This document shows, piece by piece, positions 1 to 8,489 of a stretch of DNA of 64,000 bases. The notes beneath the pieces were generated by a model that ran no database searches, was not told the origin of the DNA, and worked only from the letters and a program-made list of their open reading frames with translations. A program made the translations under genes and the position numbers. The stretch is taken from positions 620,001 through 684,000 of the forward strand of contig NZ_CP006850.1 of NCBI RefSeq assembly GCF_000523235.1. The letters run 5' to 3'. The DNA is from Nocardia nova SH22a (GTDB taxonomy: Bacteria; Actinomycetota; Actinomycetes; Mycobacteriales; Mycobacteriaceae). Each line of letters opens with the position of its first letter. The first letter of the stretch is position 1.

Positions 1-34
1 GAACCCCGCCCGGCCCCCCGCGAAGACAAAAAAT

Positions 35-40
35 TAAGCT
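35..40 (+). promoter_or_regulatory. -10 hexamer of leaderless purD
   Basis: TAAGCT lies 7 nt upstream of the purD GTG and no Shine-Dalgarno is visible, so the transcript probably starts at the start codon. The same arrangement recurs at many genes in this window. Confidence 0.6.
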
Positions 41-47
41 GTCACGC

Positions 48-1325
48 GTGCGCGTACTCGTCATCGGTTCCGGAGCCCGTGAACACGCCCTGGTGGAAGC
101 CCTGCGGAGAGATTCAGGGGTGACCGCCATCGCGGCCGCGCCCGGGAATCCGGGTATCGCCCAGGTCGCCGAGGTGCGGGCGGTCGATCCGGCCGCTGCC
201 GAGTCCGTGGTCGGGGTGGCCACGGATTTCGAGGCGGATCTGGTCGTGATCGGGCCGGAGGTGCCGCTGGTCCTCGGTATCGCCGATGCGGTGCGGGCGG
301 CGGGGATCGCCTGCTTCGGGCCGTCGGCCGCCGCGGCGCGGATCGAGGGCTCCAAGGCTTTCGCGAAGGATGTCATGGGGGCGGCGGGGGTGCGGACCGC
401 GCACAGCGAGATCGTCGACAATCCCGGTGAGCTCGATGCGGCGCTGGATCGCTTCGGCCCGACCTGGGTGGTGAAGGACGACGGCCTGGCCGCGGGGAAG
501 GGCGTAGTCGTCACCGCCGACCGGTCCGCGGCCCGCGATCACGGCGCCGAACTGCTCGAACAGGGCCATCCGGTACTGCTGGAATCGTTCCTGGACGGTC
601 CGGAGGTCTCGCTGTTCTGTCTGGTCGACGGTGAGACGGTGGTGCCGCTGCTGCCCGCCCAGGATCACAAGCGGGTCGGCGACGGCGATACCGGCCCCAA
701 CACCGGCGGTATGGGCGCCTACACGCCGCTGCCCTGGCTGCCCGCCGCGGCCGTCACCGAAATCGTCGACGATGTCGTGAAACCTGTTGCCGCCGAGATG
801 GTTCGGCGTGGCGTACCGTTCTCCGGCCTGCTGTACGCGGGGCTGGCGATGGGACAGGCCGGGCCCGCGGTCGTCGAATTCAACTGCCGCTTCGGCGATC
901 CGGAGACCCAGGCCGTCCTGGCCCTGCTCGACAGTCCGCTCGGTGAGCTGCTGCACGCCACCGCCACCGGCACCCTGGCGCAGGCGCAGCCGCCGCGCTG
1001 GAAGGACGGCGCCGCCGTCACGGTGGTCTTGGCCGCGGAGAACTATCCGAGCCGCCCCCGCACCGGCGATGTGATCACCGGTACCGACGCCGCGGCCGCG
1101 AATGCCGAAGTGCTGCACGCGGGTACGTCGTCGCGCGCCGACGGCGCCCTGGTGTCCGCGGGCGGCCGGGTGCTCAATGTCGTCGCTACGGGCGGTGATC
1201 TGACCGAGGCGCGGGCCAACGCCTACGAGCGCATGGCGGGAATCAAATTGCCCGGCAGCCACTTCCGCACCGATATCGGACTCGCGGCGGTGGAGGACCG
1301 GATCGCGCTGCCCACCCGGGTGTAG
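48..1325 (+). CDS. purD: Phosphoribosylamine-glycine ligase (GAR synthetase)
   Basis: This ATP-grasp ligase joins 5-phosphoribosylamine and glycine to give glycinamide ribonucleotide, the second step of cytosolic de novo purine synthesis. The 425-residue length is normal for PurD. The N-terminal GSGAREHAL motif (residues 7-15) begins the Rossmann-like domain. [15 protein letters not shown] near residues 141-155 is the ATP-grasp nucleotide loop, [10 protein letters not shown] is seen near residue 225, and [12 protein letters not shown] near residue 275 carries the metal and phosphate ligands. The start is GTG at 48 with a TAAGCT -10 box just upstream, indicating a leaderless mRNA. It is the first of seven purine genes dispersed over the first 34 kb, all on the plus strand. 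Confidence 0.97.
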   Translation: MRVLVIGSGAREHALVEALRRDSGVTAIAAAPGNPGIAQVAEVRAVDPAAAESVVGVATDFEADLVVIGPEVPLVLGIADAVRAAGIACFGPSAAAARIEGSKAFAKDVMGAAGVRTAHSEIVDNPGELDAALDRFGPTWVVKDDGLAAGKGVVVTADRSAARDHGAELLEQGHPVLLESFLDGPEVSLFCLVDGETVVPLLPAQDHKRVGDGDTGPNTGGMGAYTPLPWLPAAAVTEIVDDVVKPVAAEMVRRGVPFSGLLYAGLAMGQAGPAVVEFNCRFGDPETQAVLALLDSPLGELLHATATGTLAQAQPPRWKDGAAVTVVLAAENYPSRPRTGDVITGTDAAAANAEVLHAGTSSRADGALVSAGGRVLNVVATGGDLTEARANAYERMAGIKLPGSHFRTDIGLAAVEDRIALPTRV

Positions 1326-1352
1326 CCTTCCGGCCGGGCCGTGTGATGCGGC

Positions 1353-2348
1353 TCAGCCCACCTGGATTCCGTGCACGGCCAGCCACGGCTGCGGATCGAC
1401 GTGCTGGCCGTTGATCAGGATCTCGAAATGCAGGTGCGGGCCGGTGGAATCGCCGCGGTTGCCGATGCGCGCGATCTGCTGTCCGGCGCGCACGTGCTCA
1501 CCCACCGACACCGAGAAGTCGTACATGTGGCCGTAGACGGAGATGGTGCCGTCGTTGTGCCGGATCCGCACCCACAGCCCGAAACCCTGGGCGGGCCCGG
1601 CGTCGATGACCGTGCCGTCGGCGACGGCGTAGATCGGTGAGCCGATGGGCGCGGCGATGTCGATGCCGTAATGGAAAGTGCCCCAACGCCCGCCGTATCC
1701 GGAGGTGAACACCCCGCGCGCGGGCAGTGCGAATCCGAGTGAGCCGGGCGCGATACCGCCGGGGAGGATTCCGCCGGGCATACTCGCCGACGGTCCGGGA
1801 ATCCACGGTTGCGGGGTTCCGGCCACGGCCGCCGCTGCCTCGGCCTTCGCCCGGTCGAGAGTGGCGCGCGAGGCGGCGGCCACCACCTGGGCCTCGCGCA
1901 GGCGTTCACCGTTGTCCATGGCCTTCACATAGCGCTTGCTGGTCTCCGGTTCGGCCTGCACCTGGAGCGGGTAGGCGACCGCGATCCGTTGCATCGCACC
2001 GGGATTCGGCGTGCTGTCGATGGTCGCGGGCGCCACCGCGTCGGCGGCGGCGAACAATCCGACCACAACCACGCCGAGCACCAGCACCCGATGGCCGCCC
2101 ACCCAGCCGCGCAGGCGCGGCCACAGCGTGCCGAACTCCGCGCGCCAATCGCGCCCGCGCAGATTCCGGTCGAACCACGAGCGCCCGGCGCCCATCGCCG
2201 ACCGGCCGGCACGGCGGGACCGGCGGGCCGCCGAGCGTAGTCGCGCTCGCACGGAGGGCCGTTCGGTGCGCAGCGCTGTACGCCAGTCCGGGCGGATCAC
2301 GGTCCAGCCCCCCTGGTACATCTTGGCGCGGCGGGCCTGGTCAGGCAT
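1353..2348 (-). CDS. M23 family metallopeptidase (LytM-type), membrane anchored
   Basis: The product is a 331-residue putative peptidoglycan endopeptidase or LytM-like factor. The N-terminal third is Arg-rich and cytoplasmic, followed by one membrane segment (VLVLGVVVVGLFAAADAVA, around residues 89-107) and an extracytoplasmic linker. The C-terminal M23 domain, about residues 210-325, contains the zinc ligands: HYGIDIAAP (H and D), and GPHLHFEI (HLH). Because all expected zinc ligands are present, it could be catalytic rather than a degenerate regulator. It is convergent with purD and divergent from the aminotransferase at 2681. The region upstream of it contains three tandem palindromic repeats. 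The exact start is uncertain, since ATG codons exist at residues 1 and 10. Confidence 0.9.
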   Translation of the reverse strand: MPDQARRAKMYQGGWTVIRPDWRTALRTERPSVRARLRSAARRSRRAGRSAMGAGRSWFDRNLRGRDWRAEFGTLWPRLRGWVGGHRVLVLGVVVVGLFAAADAVAPATIDSTPNPGAMQRIAVAYPLQVQAEPETSKRYVKAMDNGERLREAQVVAAASRATLDRAKAEAAAAVAGTPQPWIPGPSASMPGGILPGGIAPGSLGFALPARGVFTSGYGGRWGTFHYGIDIAAPIGSPIYAVADGTVIDAGPAQGFGLWVRIRHNDGTISVYGHMYDFSVSVGEHVRAGQQIARIGNRGDSTGPHLHFEILINGQHVDPQPWLAVHGIQVG

Positions 2349-2680
2349 TCTGCCGACGATAACAGGGGGCTGTCCGGTCGCACAGCAAGGCGCGGAAGTA
2401 CACAGGGGCCCGGCCTGATGGACGGCGCCCGGAGGCGGCAGCGAAGCGTCACCATGCAGGGCTCGCCATCAGGCCCATGGATACCGCCTGATGGACGGCG
2501 CCCGGAGGCGGCAGCGAAGCGTCACCACGCAGGGCTCGCCATCAGGCCCGTGGATACCGCGTGATGGACGGCGCCCGGAGGCGGCAGCGAAGCGTCACCA
2601 CGCAGGGCTCGCCATCAGGCCCGTGTACTAGGAAGCCGGGGCGCGTCGGCGCATTCACGGCGGTGTTCTACCGTCGTCGG
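2349..2680. other. Divergent intergenic region dominated by the 73-bp repeats
   Basis: This 332-bp gap separates the M23 peptidase from the aminotransferase. About 210 bp of it is the repeat array. The remainder (2349-2412 and 2621-2680) must hold the two promoters; TCTACC at 2667-2672 is a possible -10 for the aminotransferase. No convincing gene lies here, although an open frame from 2561 runs through the third repeat into the aminotransferase. Confidence 0.6.
2413..2620. repeat. Three tandem 73-bp repeats, each a palindromic unit
   Basis: Three nearly identical copies at 2413-2474, 2486-2547 and 2559-2620 repeat with a 73-bp period. Each is bounded by an inverted repeat, GCCTGATGG at the left and CCATCAGGC at the right (the left arm of copy 3 has one mismatch), so each RNA copy could fold into a long hairpin. 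Copies are separated by an 11-nt spacer (11 bases between the closing CCATCAGGC and the next GCCTGATGG). They lie between the divergent M23 peptidase and aminotransferase genes. They resemble REP or MIRU-type intergenic repeats in design, but I do not recognise the family. Confidence 0.9.
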
Positions 2681-3850
2681 GTGCGCAGTGAATCCCGCCG
2701 GTCGACCGTTCCCACCTTCTATGTCATGGATGTCTGGAAGGCGGCGGCCGAACGCGCCCGCACTCACGGCGATGTGCTGGTCCTGGCGGCCGGGCAGCCC
2801 TCGACCCCCGCCCCGGCGCCGGTGCTGCGGGCCACCAGGGCGGCGCTGGACGGCGAATTGCTCGGGTACACCGAGACTTTCGGTATTCCGGAACTGCGCG
2901 AGGCGATCGCGGCCCATCACCGCGACGGTTACGGCGTCGACGCGGTCGCCGACGATGTCGTGGTCACCACCGGCTCCTCCGGCGCGTTCACGCTGCTGTT
3001 CCTGGCCGCATTCGACATCGGCGACACCGTCGTGGTCGCCCGGCCCGGCTATCCGGCCTATCGCAACACCCTCACCGCGCTGGGCTGCCGCGTGATCGAA
3101 CTGGACTGCGGCCCGCAGACCCGGTTCCAGCCGACGGTCGCGATGCTCGAGGAACTGCCCGAACCGCCCGCCGGACTGATCGTGGCGAGTCCGGCGAATC
3201 CGACCGGAACCATGATCGCCCCGGACGAACTGGCCGCCCTGGCCCGCTGGTGCGACGATCACGGCACCCTGCTGATCTCCGACGAGATCTATCACGGCAT
3301 CGCCTATTCCGGCAGCGGCGGCGATACCGAACCGGTCAGTTCCGCCTGGGAGACCTCGCGGGAATCGGTGGTCATCGGCTCGGTGTCGAAGTATTTCTCG
3401 ATGACCGGGTGGCGGCTGGGCTGGATGCTGGCGCCCGAACGGCTGCGCCCGGCCCTGCAGCGACTCGCCTCGAATATGACCGTCTGCCCGCCCGCGATCT
3501 CACAGTTCGCCGCCGTGCACGCGTTCGGCGCCGAGGCGAAAACCGAACTCGACGGTCACGTGCGCCGTTATGCACGCAACCGGGCGCTGCTGCTCGACGG
3601 GCTCCCGAGGCTGGGCATCACCGATCTGGCGCCGGCCGACGGCGCCTTCTACGCCTACGCCGATATCGGCCACCTGAGCCAGGATTCGACCCGATGGTGT
3701 GCGGACCTGCTGGCTCGTACCGGCGTCGCGCTGGCGCCCGGCATCGACTTCGACACGAGCAACGGGCACCGCACGGTGCGCTTCTCGTTCGCCGGCGCCA
3801 CCGCCGATATCGAGGAGGCGCTCGTGCGGCTCGGCCGGTATCTGAGCTGA
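2681..3850 (+). CDS. Pyridoxal-phosphate aminotransferase, class I/II
   Basis: This 389-residue cytosolic PLP enzyme belongs to the fold-type I aspartate aminotransferase superfamily. SVSKYFSMTGWRLGW contains the Schiff-base lysine, residue 237, and the downstream Arg/Gly motif. ASPANPTGT and ISDEIYHGI are the Asn and Asp/Tyr cofactor contacts. The substrate cannot be read from the sequence. The frame is open upstream to 2561, but those 40 codons translate the palindromic repeat, so the GTG at 2681, which opens a normal family N-terminus, is preferred. The next gene downstream is a TetR regulator 300 bp away. Confidence 0.88.
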   Translation: MRSESRRSTVPTFYVMDVWKAAAERARTHGDVLVLAAGQPSTPAPAPVLRATRAALDGELLGYTETFGIPELREAIAAHHRDGYGVDAVADDVVVTTGSSGAFTLLFLAAFDIGDTVVVARPGYPAYRNTLTALGCRVIELDCGPQTRFQPTVAMLEELPEPPAGLIVASPANPTGTMIAPDELAALARWCDDHGTLLISDEIYHGIAYSGSGGDTEPVSSAWETSRESVVIGSVSKYFSMTGWRLGWMLAPERLRPALQRLASNMTVCPPAISQFAAVHAFGAEAKTELDGHVRRYARNRALLLDGLPRLGITDLAPADGAFYAYADIGHLSQDSTRWCADLLARTGVALAPGIDFDTSNGHRTVRFSFAGATADIEEALVRLGRYLS

Positions 3851-4152
3851 CATCGCGATATCCACCACGGCTGCCGCGATATTCGCCACCGGTGCCGCGA
3901 TATCCGGACCGGCACAGAGTTTTCGGGGTTTTCGGGGTTTTTCCGGCCGGTGACTTTCCGTACCGGCCCGTGGGCGGAGTCGATGCGGTACAAATGATTC
4001 GGTTGTGTTTTCAACCCAATTCGCCGAACCGACCCCGGTTACGCATGCCGATTCCACAACGCGGATCGGCCGGAATTGCACAGGCGTACAGATTTGTACA
4101 GATCGCACCGATTTGGCACGGATGAACCGATGATGACTGGCACGATGACACG
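3851..4152. other. Intergenic region upstream of TetR gene
   Basis: This 302-bp gap holds the three CGCGATATYC repeats, a T-rich direct repeat (TTTTCGGGG twice, around 3932-3950) and an imperfect palindrome GTACAGATTTGTAC at 4086-4099 that could be the operator of the following TetR gene. No coding region is evident. Confidence 0.4.
3856..3907 (+). repeat. Three CGCGATATYC direct repeats spaced 21 bp
   Basis: CGCGATATCC at 3856-3865, CGCGATATTC at 3877-3886 and CGCGATATCC at 3898-3907 occur at exact 21-bp intervals, about two helical turns, just after the aminotransferase stop codon. The spacing suggests a protein-binding array or a small minisatellite. Confidence 0.55.
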
Positions 4153-4833
4153 GTGATCACCGCGACGACCCCGAAAGGCGAAAGGCGTCGCCAGGCGTTG
4201 GTCGCGGCAGCCGCGGAGCTGCTCCTCGAAGGCGGCTTCGATGCCGTGCGCCACCGTTCGGTGGCGACGCGGGCGGATCTGCCGCTGGCCTCTACGACCT
4301 ATTACTTCGAATCACTCGAGGATCTGATCGCGCGCGCGGTCGAGTTCAGCGGCACCGCCGAACTCGAGGCGATGCGGCGGCGGATCGGCGATGTCACCCA
4401 TCGCCGCCGCGGGCCGGAGGCGACCGTCGATCTGATCGTGGATCTGATGGTGGGCACCGACGGGCCCGACGACTTCGCGCGCGGGCGGCTGATCGCCCGC
4501 TACGAGCGGTCGGTGGCCTCGGCCCGGCATCCGGAACTACGCGAGGTGCAGCTGCGATTACGCGCGCAACTCGAGGATCTGGTCGCCGATGTGCTGCGCC
4601 GATCCGACCGCACGGTGCGCACCGATCAACTGCGCCGCCTGGTCGCGGTCGTCGACGGCGCGGTGGTCGCCGCTCTCGCCGAATCCGATCCGCAGCCGCG
4701 CCGCACCGCCCGCGCGGCCCTGCTGGAGCTGATCGACGTGATCGCGCCGCCGACGCCGCAGTCGCTGCTGGCGTCGCAGCCGATGCCCCCGGCGATGCCC
4801 CAGCAACCGAGCAGGCACCGAACATTAGACTGA
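4153..4833 (+). CDS. TetR family transcriptional regulator
   Basis: A 226-residue one-component repressor. The N-terminal TetR helix-turn-helix is seen at about residues 9-55 (GERRRQALVAAAAELLLEGG, then VRHRSVATRADLPLASTTYYFES). The C-terminal ligand-binding half is all-helical and not assignable to a ligand. It ends 7 bp before the purB start, and the mycobacterial order also has a TetR gene (Rv0775) in this neighbourhood. The palindrome at 4086-4099 is a candidate autoregulatory operator. The start is a GTG. Confidence 0.85.
   Translation: MITATTPKGERRRQALVAAAAELLLEGGFDAVRHRSVATRADLPLASTTYYFESLEDLIARAVEFSGTAELEAMRRRIGDVTHRRRGPEATVDLIVDLMVGTDGPDDFARGRLIARYERSVASARHPELREVQLRLRAQLEDLVADVLRRSDRTVRTDQLRRLVAVVDGAVVAALAESDPQPRRTARAALLELIDVIAPPTPQSLLASQPMPPAMPQQPSRHRTLD
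4826..4831 (+). promoter_or_regulatory. -10 hexamer of leaderless purB
   Basis: TAGACT ends 8 nt before the purB GTG at 4840. It lies inside the last codons of the tetR gene, so purB probably has its own promoter rather than depending on tetR transcription. Confidence 0.55.
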
Positions 4834-4839
4834 CTGTCC

Positions 4840-6273
4840 GTGACACTTGTCCCGAACGTCCTCGCCACCCGGTACGCCAGCCCGCAACTGGTGCAGTTGT
4901 GGTCGCCCGAGAACAAGATCGTGCTCGAGCGCCGGTTGTGGCTCGAAGTGCTGCGGGCGCAGACCGAACTGGGTGCGGCCGGAACCGAATCGGTGACCCC
5001 CGAGGTGATCGAGGATTACGAGCGGGTGCTCGGTGAGGTCGATCTGGCCTCGATCGCCGAGCGGGAGCGGATCACTCGTCACGATGTGAAGGCGCGGATC
5101 GAGGAGTACAACGCCCTCGCCGGTCACGAGCAGATCCACAAGGGCATGACCAGCCGGGATCTCACCGAGAACGTCGAGCAGTTGCAGATCCGGCTGTCGC
5201 TCGAGCACGTGCACGAGCACGGTGTCGCGGTCGCGGCGCGGCTGGCCGAGCGGGCCGCCGAATATCAGGCGCTGGTGATGGCCGGGCGCTCGCACAACGT
5301 CGCCGCGCAGGCGACCACGCTGGGCAAGCGTTTCGCGAGTGCGGCCGACGAGATCCTGATCGCCCTGCGCCGGGTGCGGGAACTGATCGACCGCTATCCG
5401 CTGCGCGGGATCAAGGGCCCGATGGGCACCGCCCAGGACATGCTGGACCTGTTCGACGGCGATGCGGGCAAACTCGCCCAGCTGGAGCAGAAGGTGGCCC
5501 GTCATCTCGGCTTCTCGACCGTTCTGACCAGTGTCGGCCAGGTCTATCCGCGCTCACTCGACCACGATGTCGTCTCCGCGCTGGTGCAACTGGGCGCGGG
5601 CCCGTCGTCGCTCGCGCACACGGTGCGGCTGATGGCCGGGCACGAACTGGTCACCGAGGGTTTCCAGCCCGGCCAGGTCGGCAGTTCGGCGATGCCGCAC
5701 AAGATGAACACCCGCTCCTGCGAACGGGTCAACGGCCTGCAGGTGGTGCTGCGCGGATACGGCTCGATGGCCGCGGAACTGTCCGGCGCGCAGTGGAACG
5801 AGGGCGATGTGTTCTGTTCGGTGGTGCGCCGCGTCGCGCTGCCGGACGCGTTCTTCGCCATCGACGGCATGATGGAGACCTTCCTGACCGTCCTCACCGA
5901 ATTCGGCGCCTACCCCGCCGTGATCGAGCGCGAACTCAACCGCTACCTGCCCTTCCTGGCCACCACCCGCATTCTGATGGCGGCCGTGCGCGCGGGCGTG
6001 GGCCGCGAGAGCGCGCACGAGGTCATCAAGGAGCACGCGGTGGCGGTGGCGCTGGCCATGCGCGAACAGGGTCGCGAACCCGATCTCCTGGATCGCCTCG
6101 CCGCCGACGATCGCATGCCCCTGGACCGTGCCGGACTCGAGGCCGCTCTCGCCGACCGGACGGCCTTCATCGGCGCGGCCGAGGCGCAGGTGGGCGATGT
6201 CGTCGCGCAGGTGCAGAAATTGATCGACGCGCATCCGGAGGCGGCCCGCTACACTCCGTCGCCGATCCTGTAA
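4840..6273 (+). CDS. purB: Adenylosuccinate lyase
   Basis: PurB cleaves SAICAR to AICAR and adenylosuccinate to AMP, releasing fumarate each time, so it serves both IMP and AMP synthesis. The 477 residues match actinobacterial PurB. The fumarase/aspartase superfamily signature GSSAMPHKMNTR, with the catalytic-loop serine, is seen near residue 284. MAGRSHNVAAQATTLGKRFA near residue 147 carries the catalytic His region, and HKGMTSRDLTEN lies near residue 106. The GTG start at 4840 follows a TAGACT -10 box and has no Shine-Dalgarno. Confidence 0.97.
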   Translation: MTLVPNVLATRYASPQLVQLWSPENKIVLERRLWLEVLRAQTELGAAGTESVTPEVIEDYERVLGEVDLASIAERERITRHDVKARIEEYNALAGHEQIHKGMTSRDLTENVEQLQIRLSLEHVHEHGVAVAARLAERAAEYQALVMAGRSHNVAAQATTLGKRFASAADEILIALRRVRELIDRYPLRGIKGPMGTAQDMLDLFDGDAGKLAQLEQKVARHLGFSTVLTSVGQVYPRSLDHDVVSALVQLGAGPSSLAHTVRLMAGHELVTEGFQPGQVGSSAMPHKMNTRSCERVNGLQVVLRGYGSMAAELSGAQWNEGDVFCSVVRRVALPDAFFAIDGMMETFLTVLTEFGAYPAVIERELNRYLPFLATTRILMAAVRAGVGRESAHEVIKEHAVAVALAMREQGREPDLLDRLAADDRMPLDRAGLEAALADRTAFIGAAEAQVGDVVAQVQKLIDAHPEAARYTPSPIL

Positions 6274-6375
6274 GTCCGCACCGGCCGAAATTGGTCGGCG
6301 CCCGGATCGCCGCCGGGCTCGCACGCGTGCGGGGCGCCGTGCGAATGCTGCGGCGGCGCAGGAGAAGTCGCCGAC

Positions 6376-6381
6376 TAGGGT
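6376..6381 (+). promoter_or_regulatory. -10 hexamer of leaderless HIT gene
   Basis: TAGGGT lies 8 nt before the ATG at 6390 and supports that start over longer in-frame alternatives reaching back into purB. Confidence 0.5.
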
Positions 6382-6389
6382 GGCCCGGT

Positions 6390-6860
6390 ATGGATCCCTA
6401 TTCGATCTTCGCCGACATCGTGGCCGGTCGGGCACCCTCCTCCAAGGTCTACGAGGACGCCGACGTGCTCGCCTTCATGGACATTCGGCCCATGACACCC
6501 GGACATCTGCTGGTGATCCCGAAGGTGCCCGCCCGGAGTCTGGCGGAGCTGGATCCGGCGATCGGGGGCAAGCTCTTCCAGGTCGGCCAACGGCTGGCGG
6601 CGGCGCTGCGGGAATCCGAGGTGCGCTGTGACGGCGTGAATCTCTTTCTCGCGGACGGGGTTACGGCGGGCCAGGAGATCTTCCATGTGCACCTGCACGT
6701 GATTCCGCGCACGCCGGGGGACGGATTCGGACTGCGGAACCGGGCGACGACTCCGCCGCGGGCGGATCTGGACTATCTGGCGGCGTCGATCCGGGGCGCG
6801 GCGCAGCGATTGGGATCGGCTGCCGAAGCCCGCCCGGACGGGACCTGGTGGCTCACCTGA
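6390..6860 (+). CDS. HIT family nucleotide hydrolase/transferase
   Basis: A 156-residue histidine-triad protein. The HVHLHV catalytic triad is followed by IPR, and the N-terminal SIFADIVAGRAPSSKVYED and FMDIRPMTPGHLLVIPK segments are typical of HINT/Fhit-like nucleotide phosphoramidases. The in-frame open region starts far upstream, but homology begins at the ATG at 6390, directly behind a TAGGGT -10 box. The natural substrate is unknown; family members cleave AMP-linked adducts. Confidence 0.92.
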   Translation: MDPYSIFADIVAGRAPSSKVYEDADVLAFMDIRPMTPGHLLVIPKVPARSLAELDPAIGGKLFQVGQRLAAALRESEVRCDGVNLFLADGVTAGQEIFHVHLHVIPRTPGDGFGLRNRATTPPRADLDYLAASIRGAAQRLGSAAEARPDGTWWLT

Positions 6861-6966
6861 TCCCGGCCCGGTTGCTGAAGAAACGCCGGTCGGGCAAACG
6901 CCTCCACAGCACCCGGGTGTGAGTTACCTTGAGTAGCACTTGTGGTGGGCGGATGGAGGTGGGGAT

Positions 6967-7926
6967 ATGCGGCGCTCTACCGTTGCTGCTTTTGTGCTCG
7001 CTGTCGTGGCCGGTGTTCTCGGCCCCTGGTCCGGCCCACAGCCACGAGCCGCCGCGGCCCAGGTGGTCGGGGAGAACGATATGAGCGCGACCCGGACGGC
7101 CCTGTTCATCGACTCACCCGCGATGGGCCGCACCATCCAGGTACAGGTGCTGCATCCGGCCGGCGGCGGCGCGCGGCCCTCGTACTACCTGCTCGACGGC
7201 CTGGACCCCGGTGTGCAACAGAGCACCTGGACCAATGCCACCGACGCCGAACCGTTCTTCGCCGGTAAGAACGTCAATGTGGTGCTGCCGATGGGCGGGC
7301 AGGCCAGTTACTACACCGACTGGCAGAGCGACGATCCGCACTTCGGGCGCTACCGGTGGGAGACCTTCCTGACCCAGGAGCTGCCGCCGATCATCGATGC
7401 CACCTTCGACGGCAACGGCGTCAACGCCATCGGCGGACTGTCCATGGGCGGGATCGCGGCCTTCGTGCTCGCGGCCCGGCATCCCGAACTCTACGACGCG
7501 ATCGCCGGATACAGCGCCTGCCCCGATCTGGGCCTCGCACAGGGGGCGATCACGTTCTCGATCGCCAATCGCGGCGGTAATCCGTTCAACATGTGGGGTG
7601 CGCCGGGAAGTCCGGAATGGGGAGCGCACGATCCGGCGCTGCTGGTGAATCGACTGCGCGGCAAGACCATCTACCTGTCCACCGGCACCGGGATTCCCGG
7701 CCCGCACGAGGCGGAGATCAAACCGCAGCTGCCGGAGAACATCTTCCTGGGCGGGCCGATCGAGGCCGGTGTCGACGTCTGCGTCACCGCCTTCGAACAG
7801 CGCCTGCGCGGTATGCGGATCCCGGCCCGGGTGGATCACAACCCGGTGGGCACGCACTCCTGGTCCTACTGGCAGGACTACCTGCACGCGTCGTGGCCGA
7901 CCATCGGCGCGGCGATCGGCGCCTGA
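6967..7926 (+). CDS. Secreted antigen-85-like esterase/mycolyltransferase family protein
   Basis: A 319-residue alpha/beta-hydrolase of the esterase D/antigen 85 family. The signal peptide (RRSTVAAFVLAVVAGVLG, cleaved near AAA) indicates export. GGLSMGG contains the nucleophilic serine in the elbow. YYLLDGLDPG near the N-terminus and HNPVGTHSWSYWQDYLHAS near the C-terminus, which supplies the catalytic His, match mycolyltransferases. It may transfer mycolates to trehalose or arabinogalactan, or be a simple esterase. The start is the ATG at 6967, preceded by a GGAGGT Shine-Dalgarno at 6955-6960; an upstream in-frame ATG at 6940 lacks one. Confidence 0.9.
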   Translation: MRRSTVAAFVLAVVAGVLGPWSGPQPRAAAAQVVGENDMSATRTALFIDSPAMGRTIQVQVLHPAGGGARPSYYLLDGLDPGVQQSTWTNATDAEPFFAGKNVNVVLPMGGQASYYTDWQSDDPHFGRYRWETFLTQELPPIIDATFDGNGVNAIGGLSMGGIAAFVLAARHPELYDAIAGYSACPDLGLAQGAITFSIANRGGNPFNMWGAPGSPEWGAHDPALLVNRLRGKTIYLSTGTGIPGPHEAEIKPQLPENIFLGGPIEAGVDVCVTAFEQRLRGMRIPARVDHNPVGTHSWSYWQDYLHASWPTIGAAIGA

Positions 7927-7963
7927 TACCCGGCCGGGCTCCGAGCGCGGCCGGGCTCGCAGA

Positions 7964-8188
7964 TCAGGCCGATTCCGCTCCGGGACGGTTGAATTCCCCG
8001 TCCTTGGCGCCCGCGACGAAGGCACGCCACTCGCCGGGAGTGAAGATCAGCGCCGGTCCGTCCGGATTCTTGGCATCCCGCAATCCGATATTTCCGCTGG
8101 CCAGGAAGGCCACCTCGACACCGCCCGCCCCGTCGCCACTGCGCTGCCAGACCGCCCCGGGCTCGATATCGCGATTCTTCGCTTCCAA
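7964..8188 (-). CDS. DUF397 domain protein
   Basis: A 74-residue small protein of the DUF397 family, common in actinomycetes and usually next to an XRE-type DNA-binding protein. WQRSGDGAGGVEVAFLA, GLRDAKNPDGPALIFTPGEW and AFVAGAKDGEF match the family's repeated pattern over almost its full length. The start chosen is TTG at 8188, with GGGAGC 5-6 nt upstream, because no ATG or GTG fits the family N-terminus; longer in-frame starts reach 8323. No helix-turn-helix partner is encoded nearby, so it is an orphan here. The role is unknown. Confidence 0.8.
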   Translation of the reverse strand: MEAKNRDIEPGAVWQRSGDGAGGVEVAFLASGNIGLRDAKNPDGPALIFTPGEWRAFVAGAKDGEFNRPGAESA

Positions 8189-8489
8189 CCTGTGCTCCCG
8201 TATCGATGTGATCGCCCACCGCCGGACCGGGTGGGCACCGTCCTCGTAGACAGTAGGCGGTCGGCGGGCCGGACGGCGGCGTCGTCCGGCGAATCCCCCG
8301 GCCGGGGACATGTCCGGGATCACACCGATGCCCGCACCTGCGAAATGTGGCCTTTGTCTACTCGCGGGAGCAACAGTGCTGGTTTACGGCGCAACCCGAG
8401 CGGCAATCCCGTCACTGTGGCGGAGAAGTGGCGTCGTATCGACGAGAGACCGAGAAGGCGCACCCTGCCGCACTGAAGGGACGACAAGG
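8189..8489. other. Divergent intergenic region with no supported gene
   Basis: This 301-bp gap separates the DUF397 gene from the CX4C protein. It must hold two divergent promoters, but I see no strong palindrome, repeat or convincing -10/-35 pair. A possible 19-codon GTG-started frame ends at 8476, 14 nt before the next gene, without supporting signals. Confidence 0.35.

Noticed and set aside
2413..2620. CRISPR-like array
   Set aside because: Only three copies, the 'spacers' are short (about 11 nt) and nearly identical, each repeat is a 62-bp palindrome, and no cas genes are present.
2561..2680. N-terminal extension of the aminotransferase
   Set aside because: The 40 codons translate the palindromic repeat and adjacent DNA, give a basic low-quality sequence, and precede the normal family start at 2681.
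8420..8476. Possible 19-codon ORF (MAEKWRRIDERP...) ahead of the CX4C gene
   Set aside because: No Shine-Dalgarno or phased -10 hexamer, and the composition gives no support. Too weak to list.
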